Assembly (NCBI GenBank): GCA_934102255.1
Contig: CAKOSN010000012.1
Coordinates: 1 to 47,223, forward strand
Length of the DNA: 47,223 nt
Reading direction: 5' to 3'
Source: an uncultured Bacilli bacterium
GTDB taxonomy: Bacteria; Bacillota_I; Bacilli_A; RF39; UBA660
The translations under genes and the position numbers were made by a program. The notes under the pieces are model-generated. The model made no database searches. It had not been told where the DNA came from and saw nothing but the letters and a program-made list of their open reading frames with translations. Shown piece by piece: positions 27,255 through 35,879 of the stretch (positions within the stretch are counted from its first letter, which is position 1; the number at the start of each line of letters is the position of its first letter).

Positions 27255-28491
27255 TATGACCACCTATTTTACCGTTTCTGTCAATGGCGGTTGAATCTGG
27301 AAGTAAGTTTGATGCTTTAATAATACTATTGTTACCATATTTTTCTTTGATTTTATCGACGGCTTCATTTAATTTTTTATTATCTTCCACGACCTCAACA
27401 TTGCTAAACAAATTGAGTTGCAAGGAAGTATCATTAGTAAGGCCGCCGGCTGCTATGCTAACTTTTCTAATTGGCATATCATTATAAAATTTATCAAATA
27501 TATTGGTGCAAACAAAGTAAAATTCATCTTCATCACTTGTAGGATTTACTTTTACACTATGGTAAAAACCTCCACCGACATCTATACTATACCCAATTCC
27601 AAGACCAATTATACCTGCATTTTTATGATTTTTTCTAAGTCTTCGACAAACCACTTCAATAGTTTCTCTAATAATTATTTTAACATTATTACCGTCATAG
27701 TCTTTAAAAAGAACTTGACTATTAGAATAGCTAGAACTTTTAGGTGGCATTTTAAAATCACTAATAACTGATTCATCGATACCGTTAGCATGTTCCCATA
27801 ACTCTTCGCCAATAACACCAAACTTTTTCTTTAAAATTTTTTTATCACATCTAGCGATATCACCGATATAATGCATACCCATAGCGTTAAGTCTTACTTC
27901 CATTCTAGAACCAATCGACCACATTTTAGATAAAGGAGTTATGGTCCATAATTTAGTAGGAACATCATCATAAGTCCATTTGGCAATACCGTCTTTATAT
28001 TTCTTGGCTTCTGTATCCATGGCAACTTTGGCAAGCAACATATTTGGCCCTATCCCACAGTTAGCAGTAAGGCCGGTCTTTTTAGTAATCGTTCTTAATA
28101 TTTCTTTAGCTAGGTCTTTATCGGACATCCCATACATTTTAAGATAATGAGTTACATCTAGAAAACACTCATCTACAGAGTAAATATGGAGGTCTTCTTC
28201 GCTAACAAAATCTAAATAAATATTTACGACTTCTTTACTTTTTTTTATATATAGACTCATTCTTGGGGGAACAATTTCATATTTTATCCAAGGTGGTATC
28301 TCATAAAGACGAGTTCTTGACTTGATACCTTTGCTTTTCAAATAAGGAGTAATAGCTAAAGTAATCGCACCCTTACCTTGATTGGGGTTAGCTACTACTA
28401 GTGGCGTTGTAAAGGGATTTATATTTCTTTCAACACATTCACAAGAAGCAAAAAAGCTTTTTAAGTCAATACACATGATATGTCTTTCCAT
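27247..28491 (-). CDS. uvrX: Y-family DNA polymerase, UvrX type
   Basis: Error-prone translesion polymerase of 414 residues. Catalytic carboxylates are Asp9 in CIDLKSFFAS and Asp107-Glu108 in YSVDECFLDV. The Y-family helix-hairpin-helix region lies around WSIGSRMEVRLNAMG, and the little-finger domain includes SSSYSNSQVLFKDY. It is closer to the UvrX/YqjW subgroup than to DinB, judging by the CECVERNINPF start and the YolD partner. The family is often carried by phages, plasmids and conjugative elements, but no such genes are present here. The Shine-Dalgarno is TTTGGAGG. A short near-palindrome overlaps its -35, a possible SOS-type control site. Confidence 0.93.
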   Translation of the reverse strand: MERHIMCIDLKSFFASCECVERNINPFTTPLVVANPNQGKGAITLAITPYLKSKGIKSRTRLYEIPPWIKYEIVPPRMSLYIKKSKEVVNIYLDFVSEEDLHIYSVDECFLDVTHYLKMYGMSDKDLAKEILRTITKKTGLTANCGIGPNMLLAKVAMDTEAKKYKDGIAKWTYDDVPTKLWTITPLSKMWSIGSRMEVRLNAMGMHYIGDIARCDKKILKKKFGVIGEELWEHANGIDESVISDFKMPPKSSSYSNSQVLFKDYDGNNVKIIIRETIEVVCRRLRKNHKNAGIIGLGIGYSIDVGGGFYHSVKVNPTSDEDEFYFVCTNIFDKFYNDMPIRKVSIAAGGLTNDTSLQLNLFSNVEVVEDNKKLNEAVDKIKEKYGNNSIIKASNLLPDSTAIDRNGKIGGHSA

Positions 28492-28507
28492 AAGCTAAAC
28501 CTCCAAA

Positions 28508-28537
28508 TCTATATTTTTTTATTCTTACTTAGAACAA
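28508..28537 (-). promoter_or_regulatory. Promoter of uvrX-yolD with overlapping near-palindrome
   Basis: On the minus strand TTGTTC (28537-28532), 18 nt, TATAGA (28513-28508). The -35 lies in an inverted repeat AACAA-C-TTGTT. This recalls a LexA box (GAAC-N4-GTTC) but has the wrong spacing and one altered half, so the operator assignment is weak. Confidence 0.4.
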
Positions 28538-28602
28538 GTTGTTATTCGGTAAGATTTCTTTTTAAAGTATTTATATTATACTAAATTTGGACTGCTATAT
28601 GT

Positions 28603-28640
28603 AAAAATTCATAGATATTTTTGCTTTATCTATGAATTTT
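28603..28640 (-). terminator. Terminator of the P-loop gene pair
   Basis: A perfect 14-bp stem joins AAAATTCATAGATA (28604-28617) to TATCTATGAATTTT (28627-28640) around a 9-nt loop. On the minus strand it ends in TTTTT. Confidence 0.85.
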
Positions 28641-28643
28641 ATT

Positions 28644-29192
28644 TTATTCTGTGATTTCTTTTAATAATTCTTCTAAAATCAAATCACGTTTCTTTCCTGA
28701 TGCCGTGTCAACATACTGATAATTAAATTTTTGACATTCTTCTAATATAACTTTATTGCGACTATAAAATCTATCAACACATTCATCTAAATACGTTTCA
28801 TTAACCTTAGCAATCCAATCGCTTTCTTTAGCATAATGAATAACATTATATTTAATTTCTTCTTTAGTGCAATTAGGATATATTAAAAAATAGATATTCT
28901 TCTTATCAAGGCCAGGAATTTTTTCTAAATCATGTGGTAAATAATCATACATATCAATTACGATATTAGTATCTTCATTTTTACTTTCTTCCATAGCGTT
29001 ATCTACTATCGTTTTAAAAAATTGTAATTTTAATTCAGTAGATAATTCTTCAAAATTTATATTTAAGCCTTCTTCTAAATAATTTTGTAAATTATCAAGT
29101 GAAATTCTACTATATCCCTTTTTTACTAATTTAAAAGCTAAAGTTGACTTGCCACTTCTAGCGTTTCCGCCTAATATAATTAATTTTCCCAT
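28644..29192 (-). CDS. P-loop nucleotide kinase-like protein
   Basis: A 182-residue cytosolic P-loop NTPase with Walker A GGNARSGKST at 8-17 and an IVIDMYDYLPHDL segment as a likely Walker B/acceptor region. The layout resembles small-molecule kinases and adenylate-kinase-like proteins; the substrate is unknown. It follows the 216-residue P-loop protein by 4 nt and is followed by a strong terminator. The ATG is preceded by AGGAGG. The two neighbours share a design but not sequence, and could work together on one substrate. Confidence 0.7.
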   Translation of the reverse strand: MGKLIILGGNARSGKSTLAFKLVKKGYSRISLDNLQNYLEEGLNINFEELSTELKLQFFKTIVDNAMEESKNEDTNIVIDMYDYLPHDLEKIPGLDKKNIYFLIYPNCTKEEIKYNVIHYAKESDWIAKVNETYLDECVDRFYSRNKVILEECQKFNYQYVDTASGKKRDLILEELLKEITE

Positions 29193-29196
29193 AAAA

Positions 29197-29847
29197 CTAC
29201 CTCCTTTCTAAATTACCTTCTAATGGTTTAAAATAGTAATTATTTTCGCTAGCTTCTAGAAAATAAACTGGTATGTTAAAACCGGCAAAAGCCTCCACTA
29301 CTCTTCTTTCATGTTTCTTACTTTTTCTTTCCTCTTGCATATTTTTCATAACTTCTTCTTTATTAGGAAAGTTTTTAAACCATTCTTTCTTTGCTATACG
29401 TTGCTGCCATATTTCATCATTTTCGACGGTTAATATATATACATCAATTTCAGTGTCTTCCCTATTGGCAAAATTAGCTAAAAAATATTTAACAATGTCG
29501 CCACGATGTGGCCATATATCGTTATCTTGTCCTTTTATTAAAAGGATATCATCACAGCTTTTTAAAAAGTTTTGGGTATCAGTCATGATACAAGCTCTTC
29601 TATTTTTAGCATTATTTCTATTAAAATACGCATTATCTTCCTGCATAGATGTATCATCATAGACAAAACAATCGTCTTTAGTTGGCATTACTGTTTTATT
29701 ATCAACTATCGTATTTTGACAGGCTACAATCTTCTTATTTTGCCAATCTAATTCTTCTAGAGTTTTGGTATCACTTGCTAATAGTTTATTTATTAAAGTC
29801 TTTTTTCCAGTAGCAGACTGACCAAATATCCAAACTATTTTTTTCAT
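29197..29847 (-). CDS. P-loop NTPase with variant Walker A
   Basis: A 216-residue cytosolic protein starting with a hydrophobic strand and GQSATGKKT (9-17). The usual Walker A Ser/Thr after GK is replaced by Lys, and Thr follows one place later. The rest is rich in charged residues, with EEVMKNMQEERKSKKHERRVV near 165-185, a possible lid or nucleic-acid-binding helix. It resembles kinase-like P-loop proteins without a family I can name. First gene of a two-gene unit; AAAGGAAC precedes the ATG. Confidence 0.65.
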   Translation of the reverse strand: MKKIVWIFGQSATGKKTLINKLLASDTKTLEELDWQNKKIVACQNTIVDNKTVMPTKDDCFVYDDTSMQEDNAYFNRNNAKNRRACIMTDTQNFLKSCDDILLIKGQDNDIWPHRGDIVKYFLANFANREDTEIDVYILTVENDEIWQQRIAKKEWFKNFPNKEEVMKNMQEERKSKKHERRVVEAFAGFNIPVYFLEASENNYYFKPLEGNLERR

Positions 29848-29946
29848 AAGTTTAGTTCCTTTCTTTTATAATTTTTAACATTTAAATTTTTTAATTATTA
29901 AAGTATCTTCTAAAGTTTTCTTTTTAAATTTGCCTATTTATAAGAG

Positions 29947-29983
29947 AAAAATTCATAGAATTTTCTTTTTACTATGAATTTTT
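29947..29983 (-). terminator. Terminator of the LppM-like gene
   Basis: An 11-bp stem joins AAAATTCATAG (29948-29958) to CTATGAATTTT (29972-29982), followed by Ts on the minus strand. It overlaps the stop codon of the lipoprotein gene and shares its core with the terminator at 28603-28640. Confidence 0.75.
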
Positions 29984-30751
29984 TTCCATTTTCTTTTGAG
30001 CTCTTTCAAAGAAACTCTTTTGAATTTTTTTAGTTGTATCACTTATCCAAGTAAAGAATCTAACTATCATACTTAAGATTATTAAACAACCAAGACCAAT
30101 AAAGACATATAAAACTAGTAATGCTTGTTTATTATATAGTTCAAATGAGAAGTTTATGTTATTAGTGCCACTCATTATATTATCAAATTCCCATTTTAAA
30201 GTTTTTCCGTCTTCACTAACATCGGTGGCATTATTACTTAGAGATTTTTCTGGTAAGTTTAGAGTAAATTCATAACTTACTTTTGGTGGTACAACCATAT
30301 CGGTTAAAACATTGCTATTATTAGTTAAGGCATCAGTTAAATTAACATAAAAGTCAGCCGTATATTTATTTTTTAACACTTTTTCTTCTCTACTAAAGAT
30401 ATATAGTTCATTTTGAATATCACTATATAATAAATCATATAAATTTATTTTGATATTTTCAGTTTGGCTTACTGTATCGATATCTTTAATATTAGCACTT
30501 ACTTTATAACCAAAGTTATCTTCATCTTCGTAGTCAGTTACTGTATAACCATTGTTTTTTAAATAGTTAATATTTTTACTACTAAATAATTCATTAAAGG
30601 TCTTATTACCTAAGTATTCTTTATCAAGAGTAATTAAATAAGTTACACTCATACTTTTATCTTTATTAACTTGCATATTGGTACTTATTGTACTACAGCC
30701 ACATAATATAATTACCAATAATACTAACAACACACTTTTTATTTTTTTCAT
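29972..30751 (-). CDS. LppM-like lipoprotein with C-terminal membrane helix
   Basis: A 259-residue protein. The signal peptide ends in a lipobox LCGC with lipid-accepting Cys19. The extracellular domain (about 20-205) has the LppM pattern, with repeated beta strands such as SMSVTYLITLDKEYL and KTLKWEFDNIM. A transmembrane helix (about 209-232) follows, then a basic cytosolic tail, so it is tethered at both ends. LppM is named after a mycobacterial lipoprotein; its molecular role in Firmicutes is unknown. It starts 1 nt after the RDD gene, with GAGGAG inside that gene's 3' end, so the two are co-translated. Confidence 0.82.
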   Translation of the reverse strand: MKKIKSVLLVLLVIILCGCSTISTNMQVNKDKSMSVTYLITLDKEYLGNKTFNELFSSKNINYLKNNGYTVTDYEDEDNFGYKVSANIKDIDTVSQTENIKINLYDLLYSDIQNELYIFSREEKVLKNKYTADFYVNLTDALTNNSNVLTDMVVPPKVSYEFTLNLPEKSLSNNATDVSEDGKTLKWEFDNIMSGTNNINFSFELYNKQALLVLYVFIGLGCLIILSMIVRFFTWISDTTKKIQKSFFERAQKKMEKNS

Positions 30752-30752
30752 T

Positions 30753-31892
30753 TTACTTCTCCTCTTTATTTTTTTTTGCTTTTACCTGATTTTTAGGGCT
30801 TTTTTCACTAGTTTTAGCCTTATTATTTTTAGTCTTTATCTGACTATTTTTTGTTTTAGCTTTAACCTCGCTTGTCTTGGCCTCAACGGTATCATTATTT
30901 TTTCTTTTAATGCTATTTTTCTTAGACTCAACAACTACTTCTGGTTTTACCGTTTCTTTAGGACTTACCTCTTTTGCATTAGAAACTTTATCTTCCAAGG
31001 TACTTTCTTTTTCTTTAAAGTCTTCACTTTCTTTAGAAATCAAATCCTTATCTTCAGTATTTTCCTTAGTAATATCATCTAACTCTTTTTGCTTTTCTTC
31101 ATTTAACAATTTTAGATTAACAATTTTATCTTTCTGTTTTTCTCTTACATCAATAACTTTTGTCTTAGCTAAAATATCATGAAGTCCACGATTATCATCA
31201 TTAGAAATAACACTTATAGAAACAACTATTTGTAAAAAATTCATTACTATGGATAGACCGCCAACTACATACATTAAGTATTTCATTGGAATAACATGAG
31301 GAACGATAAGTTCGAGTAAATAAACAAAATAACCATAGGCTATTAAACTTCTAAGTAAGTACTGACCAAATGTAGCCTCCCTATTATCTAAGCTAACTAT
31401 TTGTAGACCGGTAATTTTCTTTCCTAAAGTTATACCTTTAGTAATAATATTAAAGATTACAAAATAGAAGAAATATACTACTAAATAAATTAAGTAAGAG
31501 TACCAATTTGATTCAATAGCATCTTTATATACTTGAGGAGCTTTTTCATTATAAATTTTTTTAGCTTCAGCAATTATATAATTATATTCTTCTTCGGTAA
31601 TAATAGAGTCGCTATAAGCATCAACTATTAAATAACCAAAGTAATCATTATCTTTTATTAAATCATTATATTCATCTTCAGAAATCTCAGAATCTTTATA
31701 ATAAAGTGGCAAGTAATTCTGAATCTCAATATTGCTTAAATTTAGGCTTTGTAATTCATTACTCTTTTCTAAGGCATTATCATAAGTAGGATTTAAATAC
31801 TTTATGTTAGTAATTAAAACAGTAAGCAATAATACTATAGTACTATCTATGATATAGGCCAAAATTCTTTTGGATAATTTTTTATCTATCAT
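30753..31892 (-). CDS. RDD family membrane protein with Lys-rich tail
   Basis: A 379-residue protein from the ATG at 31892, which has AGAAGG upstream; an earlier ATG-like start at 31928 adds 12 basic residues. The RDD domain has three membrane helices (about 9-30, 135-160, 190-230), the N-terminal KRILAYIIDS, the GITLGKKITGLQIV signature and the conserved DNRGLHDILAKTKVI. The insertion between helices 1 and 2 is acidic. The last 120 residues are low-complexity Lys/Glu/Thr repeats and probably disordered in the cytosol. Function unknown; some RDD proteins act as Na+/H+ antiporters. It leads the LppM-like gene. Confidence 0.82.
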   Translation of the reverse strand: MIDKKLSKRILAYIIDSTIVLLLTVLITNIKYLNPTYDNALEKSNELQSLNLSNIEIQNYLPLYYKDSEISEDEYNDLIKDNDYFGYLIVDAYSDSIITEEEYNYIIAEAKKIYNEKAPQVYKDAIESNWYSYLIYLVVYFFYFVIFNIITKGITLGKKITGLQIVSLDNREATFGQYLLRSLIAYGYFVYLLELIVPHVIPMKYLMYVVGGLSIVMNFLQIVVSISVISNDDNRGLHDILAKTKVIDVREKQKDKIVNLKLLNEEKQKELDDITKENTEDKDLISKESEDFKEKESTLEDKVSNAKEVSPKETVKPEVVVESKKNSIKRKNNDTVEAKTSEVKAKTKNSQIKTKNNKAKTSEKSPKNQVKAKKNKEEK

Positions 31893-31961
31893 TCTATACC
31901 TTCTCTTTCTTATTTTTCTTTTCAACAAACATTATATCATTGTCTATTTTTTAGGACAACT

Positions 31962-31994
31962 AAAAAAAGAAGTCTTTGGTTATAAAACTTCTTT
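31962..31994 (-). terminator. Terminator of the 135-residue hypothetical gene
   Basis: AAAGAAGT (31994-31987 on the minus strand) pairs with ACTTCTTT (31973-31966) around a 13-nt loop, followed by TTTT. Confidence 0.7.
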
Positions 31995-32023
31995 AAATTC
32001 AAAAATATTCTTTAGATAATTTG

Positions 32024-32431
32024 TTATCTAGCTACTCTTATATTTTTTTTCGCATTTTCACTCATTAAATGTAGTCTTAAGGCATTACCACGTGGACTAA
32101 ATTTTATGGCTAAGGCAGCAATCGTTTTTTGATATTCTTCAGGTATATTTAAGCATTCAAACATTGTCCAAGCCTCACTTACGCTGACACCACTAGTTAA
32201 GTTAAATAATAGACTTAGAAGATAAGCTTTTATTTTAATAAATCTTTGGTCCATAGCATTACTTAATTTATATTTTTCTAGCTCAGTATCAAAAAGTGCT
32301 AACCATTGATCTTTTAGCTCTGCTTTTACAGCACCGGTAACTAAGCCTACATTTTTATCATGACGAAAGTCTTCTGTTACAATTTTTATTCTTTGAAGTG
32401 CATCAAAGTCAATAGTATTATCTTTTCCCAT
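32024..32431 (-). CDS. Hypothetical alpha-helical protein
   Basis: A 135-residue soluble protein; I recognise no family. Helical throughout, with a central segment containing TSGVSVSEAWTMFECLNIP (about 81-99). The C-terminus has a run of Arg/Lys. The ATG at 32431 is preceded by AGGGGGAA at good spacing and preferred over one at 32458. It is monocistronic, with a strong promoter and terminator of its own. A regulator or small adaptor is possible but not shown. Confidence 0.6.
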   Translation of the reverse strand: MGKDNTIDFDALQRIKIVTEDFRHDKNVGLVTGAVKAELKDQWLALFDTELEKYKLSNAMDQRFIKIKAYLLSLLFNLTSGVSVSEAWTMFECLNIPEEYQKTIAALAIKFSPRGNALRLHLMSENAKKNIRVAR

Positions 32432-32471
32432 TTTTATTCCCCCTGCGTTAGAATTCATCTAAACGGGTACT

Positions 32472-32500
32472 ACTTTAGCACAAAGTTTGCTTATCGTCAA
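32472..32500 (-). promoter_or_regulatory. Promoter of the 135-residue hypothetical gene
   Basis: On the minus strand TTGACG (32500-32495), 17 nt, TAAAGT (32477-32472), with TGC just ahead of the -10 making it extended. The leader to the ATG is about 35 nt. Confidence 0.65.
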
Positions 32501-32616
32501 GTAAAAGTTTTCAAATCGTAATAATTTTATATTTAACTTATGATAATGTCTTAATGGTTATCTTTTTTTAAATGCTTTAATGGCTATCTTTCTTTATTTA
32601 CTTGAAAAAATATATT

Positions 32617-32660
32617 AAAAAAAATCACAATCTACTAACAATGGTAAATCATGATTTTTT
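32617..32660 (-). terminator. Terminator of the SNF2 helicase gene
   Basis: A long hairpin of about 13 bp with several G-T pairs, plus A/T flanks, lies between about 32645-32660 and 32617-32635 and is followed by eight T on the minus strand. Confidence 0.6.
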
Positions 32661-32663
32661 AGA

Positions 32664-35600
32664 TTAATTATTACTTTCTTTATCGGTTTCATAACCAATA
32701 CTTAAGAGATTAGTCAATTCTTCCTCAGTTAAAGTATCAAGGGTAGCCGTATTCTTGCCTTCAATTAAATTATCGCTTAAAATTCGTTTTTTCTCTTGAA
32801 GTTCAATAATTTTTTCCTCGACAGTACCTTTATTAATTAGTTTTAAAACGGTAACTTTTTTGGTTTGACCAATACGGTGAGCACGGTCAGTGGCTTGATT
32901 TTCAACTTGCGGATTCCACCAAACATCAAGATGAATTACAATATCAGCACTTGTTAAGTTAAGCCCTGTCCCACCGGATTTTAAAGTAATTAAGAAGCAA
33001 CTAGTTTTATCTTTATTAAAGGCATCAACTAACATTACCCTATCTTTTCCGGATACCGACCCGTCTATTACATAGTTAGAGATAGATTCTTCATCAAATT
33101 TCTTTTTTACTAACTCGACAGCGCCTTTAAATGAACTAAAGATTAATATTTTATGATTGTCTTTAATTAATTCTTTAACTATTTCTAAAAGACGTTTAAT
33201 TTTTATAGAGTCCTCGGTATAATCTTTATCTAAAAGAGCTGGTGAAATGCATAGTTGTCTTAATCTTGTAAGTAAAGTTACTATTTTAAACCTAGCTTTA
33301 CTAAATCCTTCACTGGCTATAACATTATCAATTTCTTCTTTAGTATCTTCGACTAAACTTTGATACATAGCTTTTTCCATTTCAGACATATCTAAATACT
33401 CTATTTGTTCAATCTTATCGGGTAATTCTTTTGATACTTCTTTTTTCTTTCTTCTTAAAATAAATGGTCTTATTTGATAATTTAGGTTATCTAAACGTTT
33501 TAGGGAATCTTTATCGACATCTTTAATACCGTAAGCTTCTCTAAATCTAACAATCGAATTTAAGTATCCTGGCATAATAAAGTCAAAGATACTCCATAAT
33601 TCTAGGACAGAATTTTCTAGTGGAGTGCCAGTTAAGGCAATCTTCGTACGAGCTTTGATTTTCTTTATTTCTTTAGTCATACCAGCTTGATAATTTTTGA
33701 TAGCTTGAGCTTCATCGATTATACAAACTTCAAAGTCTTTGTATTCATATTCATCATTATCATTACGAACTAAGCCATAAGTGGTAATAAAAATATTATA
33801 GTTATCAAAGTTTTGCATTATTTCTTGACGCTTTTTCTTCGACTCAGCAACAGCAATATATTTAAGTTCAGGAGCAAATTTTTGAAACTCTTTTTCCCAG
33901 TTATAAACTAGTGATGTTGGGGAAACAATTAGTATTTTTGCATCGGGTTTTTCAGCAATAAGTTTTCTTAAGAAAATAATGGCTTGTAAGGTTTTTCCTA
34001 AACCCATTTCATCAGCTAAGATGCCTCCTAAGTCGCATTTATAAATAGTATATAACCACTTTACTCCCTCTTTTTGATAATCACGAAGAAGTTTGTTCTC
34101 TTCCTCAGTAAATTTAACATCAGCATTTTTATAAGCACTGAAATTTTTAATAAATTCATCAAATTTACTATTGGTACTTATTTCTTGATAACGATTATTT
34201 TTTAAACTTTCAATAAAGAAGGCACGGTATTTAGGAATAGTAATACTCTTTTTCTTTAAGTCTTTACTATCGATTTCTAAATCACTGGTTAAAGCTTCAA
34301 AGTCTTCTAGTTCCTGATTATTAAATAAGGAAATAACATCCCCACTCTTTAGACGGTAATATTTTTTCTTACTTTTTATAGCAGTAAGTAAAGAGGCGAT
34401 TTCTTTATTATCAACATTATCTATAGCAAAATCATAAGCTAAAATGTTATCTTTGCCGATAGAGAAATTAGACCTTACTTTGACATCTTTAAATATTTTT
34501 AGTTTTTTAATTTTTTCGGTCGTGAATACTGTGTAGTTTTCTGTAAAATATGATAAGCCGTCATCTAGAAAATTATAGGTACTATCCATATCTAAGATGA
34601 CGAAGTTTTTCTTATCTTCAATAAAACCATATTTAATTAAATCATCGATTACTTTGGATTCAAAATCGGTATCTCTTACGACATCACTTACTGTATCAAA
34701 ATAGTTAAATTCAGTATCGCCGTATTTTAACATGACTCTAGCGGTAATGCTATCTTGGCTTAAATCGAAATATAAGTTTATCTTTTTATCTTTTATAATT
34801 TTTATATCAGTAATATTTTCACTTACTTCTAAAGTATTCATAGTTTTCTTTAAAAGACCATTTTTAAATAAATCTAAATTTTTCTTATCAAAAATTAGAC
34901 TCTCTATTTCGTTATCAACAAACTCGCAAACTATTTTTCTATCTTCTAACTTTAAGATATATAAAATATTATTATAAATTATATAGTTACTATCATTATC
35001 AACTATTTTAAAGTTAGCAAAGTCTTCAATATAAAATTTATATTTGTCTTTTTCTAATACAAGGTGATACTGGGTTGGAAAACCATTTTCAATCCTATTA
35101 ATAGGTATTTCTTCTAAAGTAAATCGTTTATTTTCTAATAGTTTTAATAACTCACTAAATTCTCTATTATTTAGTTTTAAGGGTTCATCTATTACTTCAT
35201 AACGATTAAGACCGATTTCTGAGTAGTTAAATAGATATTCGATTATTTTAGTATTTTCACTGTTAAAGAAATAATTATTAGGATTATAAGTTAATTTTTT
35301 ACCTAAAACCATATCTTCGCCACTTAGGTAGCAAGCCCTAAATTCATTAAATTTATCTCTATTTTTAATGGAATATTTAGTTTTCTGGCCAATTTTTAGT
35401 TTAACAATGTAATTACTAAAAAGATAACTTACTTCGATATCAAGACCAATTTCTTCTTTAAGCTTATTTAGTTTGGGCTCTTCTTTAGTAATAAAGCCTT
35501 TTAAAATACTTCTCGATTTTTGTAAAGATAATTCTTCTTCCGTAAAGAAGTCATCTTTCTTTTTTAAAATACAAGCAAGAATATGTTGGCAAATATGATT

Positions 35601-35834
35601 ATTTTTATAATCATCACAAGTACATTTTTTTTCTAAGACTTTACCGTCTTCATCAATTTGAATATTTATTTTAAAGCTTCCACTATAAAAGATGTCAACT
35701 TCAAAATCGACGCTTTTATTGCCGGATGCATCGGTTGTAATATTTTTTCTTTTTATATACCACTCAGGTATTGACATAGCGCGGTAATATAGGTAATCAC
35801 CATATTTAGCTCTGATATTTTCTACTACTCCCAT
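32664..35834 (-). CDS. SNF2-type DEAD/H helicase with SWIM zinc finger
   Basis: A 1056-residue ATP-dependent DNA translocase. An N-terminal SWIM zinc finger has Cys71, Cys73, Cys82 and His84 (CTCDDYKNNHICQH). The middle region (about 150-560) matches the bacterial SNF2-associated domain. The SNF2 motor is in the last 450 residues: GGILADEMGLGKTLQA (Walker A), DEAQ (motif II), LTGTPLENS (motif III), and the C-terminal lobe with GGTGLNLTSAD and HRIGQT. Bacterial members (RapA/HepA relatives) are linked to RNA polymerase recycling or stress; its own role is unknown. It starts 45 nt after rlmI, with AAGGAGAA upstream. Confidence 0.93.
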   Translation of the reverse strand: MGVVENIRAKYGDYLYYRAMSIPEWYIKRKNITTDASGNKSVDFEVDIFYSGSFKINIQIDEDGKVLEKKCTCDDYKNNHICQHILACILKKKDDFFTEEELSLQKSRSILKGFITKEEPKLNKLKEEIGLDIEVSYLFSNYIVKLKIGQKTKYSIKNRDKFNEFRACYLSGEDMVLGKKLTYNPNNYFFNSENTKIIEYLFNYSEIGLNRYEVIDEPLKLNNREFSELLKLLENKRFTLEEIPINRIENGFPTQYHLVLEKDKYKFYIEDFANFKIVDNDSNYIIYNNILYILKLEDRKIVCEFVDNEIESLIFDKKNLDLFKNGLLKKTMNTLEVSENITDIKIIKDKKINLYFDLSQDSITARVMLKYGDTEFNYFDTVSDVVRDTDFESKVIDDLIKYGFIEDKKNFVILDMDSTYNFLDDGLSYFTENYTVFTTEKIKKLKIFKDVKVRSNFSIGKDNILAYDFAIDNVDNKEIASLLTAIKSKKKYYRLKSGDVISLFNNQELEDFEALTSDLEIDSKDLKKKSITIPKYRAFFIESLKNNRYQEISTNSKFDEFIKNFSAYKNADVKFTEEENKLLRDYQKEGVKWLYTIYKCDLGGILADEMGLGKTLQAIIFLRKLIAEKPDAKILIVSPTSLVYNWEKEFQKFAPELKYIAVAESKKKRQEIMQNFDNYNIFITTYGLVRNDNDEYEYKDFEVCIIDEAQAIKNYQAGMTKEIKKIKARTKIALTGTPLENSVLELWSIFDFIMPGYLNSIVRFREAYGIKDVDKDSLKRLDNLNYQIRPFILRRKKKEVSKELPDKIEQIEYLDMSEMEKAMYQSLVEDTKEEIDNVIASEGFSKARFKIVTLLTRLRQLCISPALLDKDYTEDSIKIKRLLEIVKELIKDNHKILIFSSFKGAVELVKKKFDEESISNYVIDGSVSGKDRVMLVDAFNKDKTSCFLITLKSGGTGLNLTSADIVIHLDVWWNPQVENQATDRAHRIGQTKKVTVLKLINKGTVEEKIIELQEKKRILSDNLIEGKNTATLDTLTEEELTNLLSIGYETDKESNN

Positions 35835-35879
35835 AGTTTCTCCTTTTTAATACTATCTACTTTATCATTTTAAAGGCTT

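Noticed and set aside
28531..28545. LexA/SOS box upstream of uvrX
   Set aside because: The half-sites are separated by five bases instead of four and one half is altered, so it is kept only as a weak near-palindrome.
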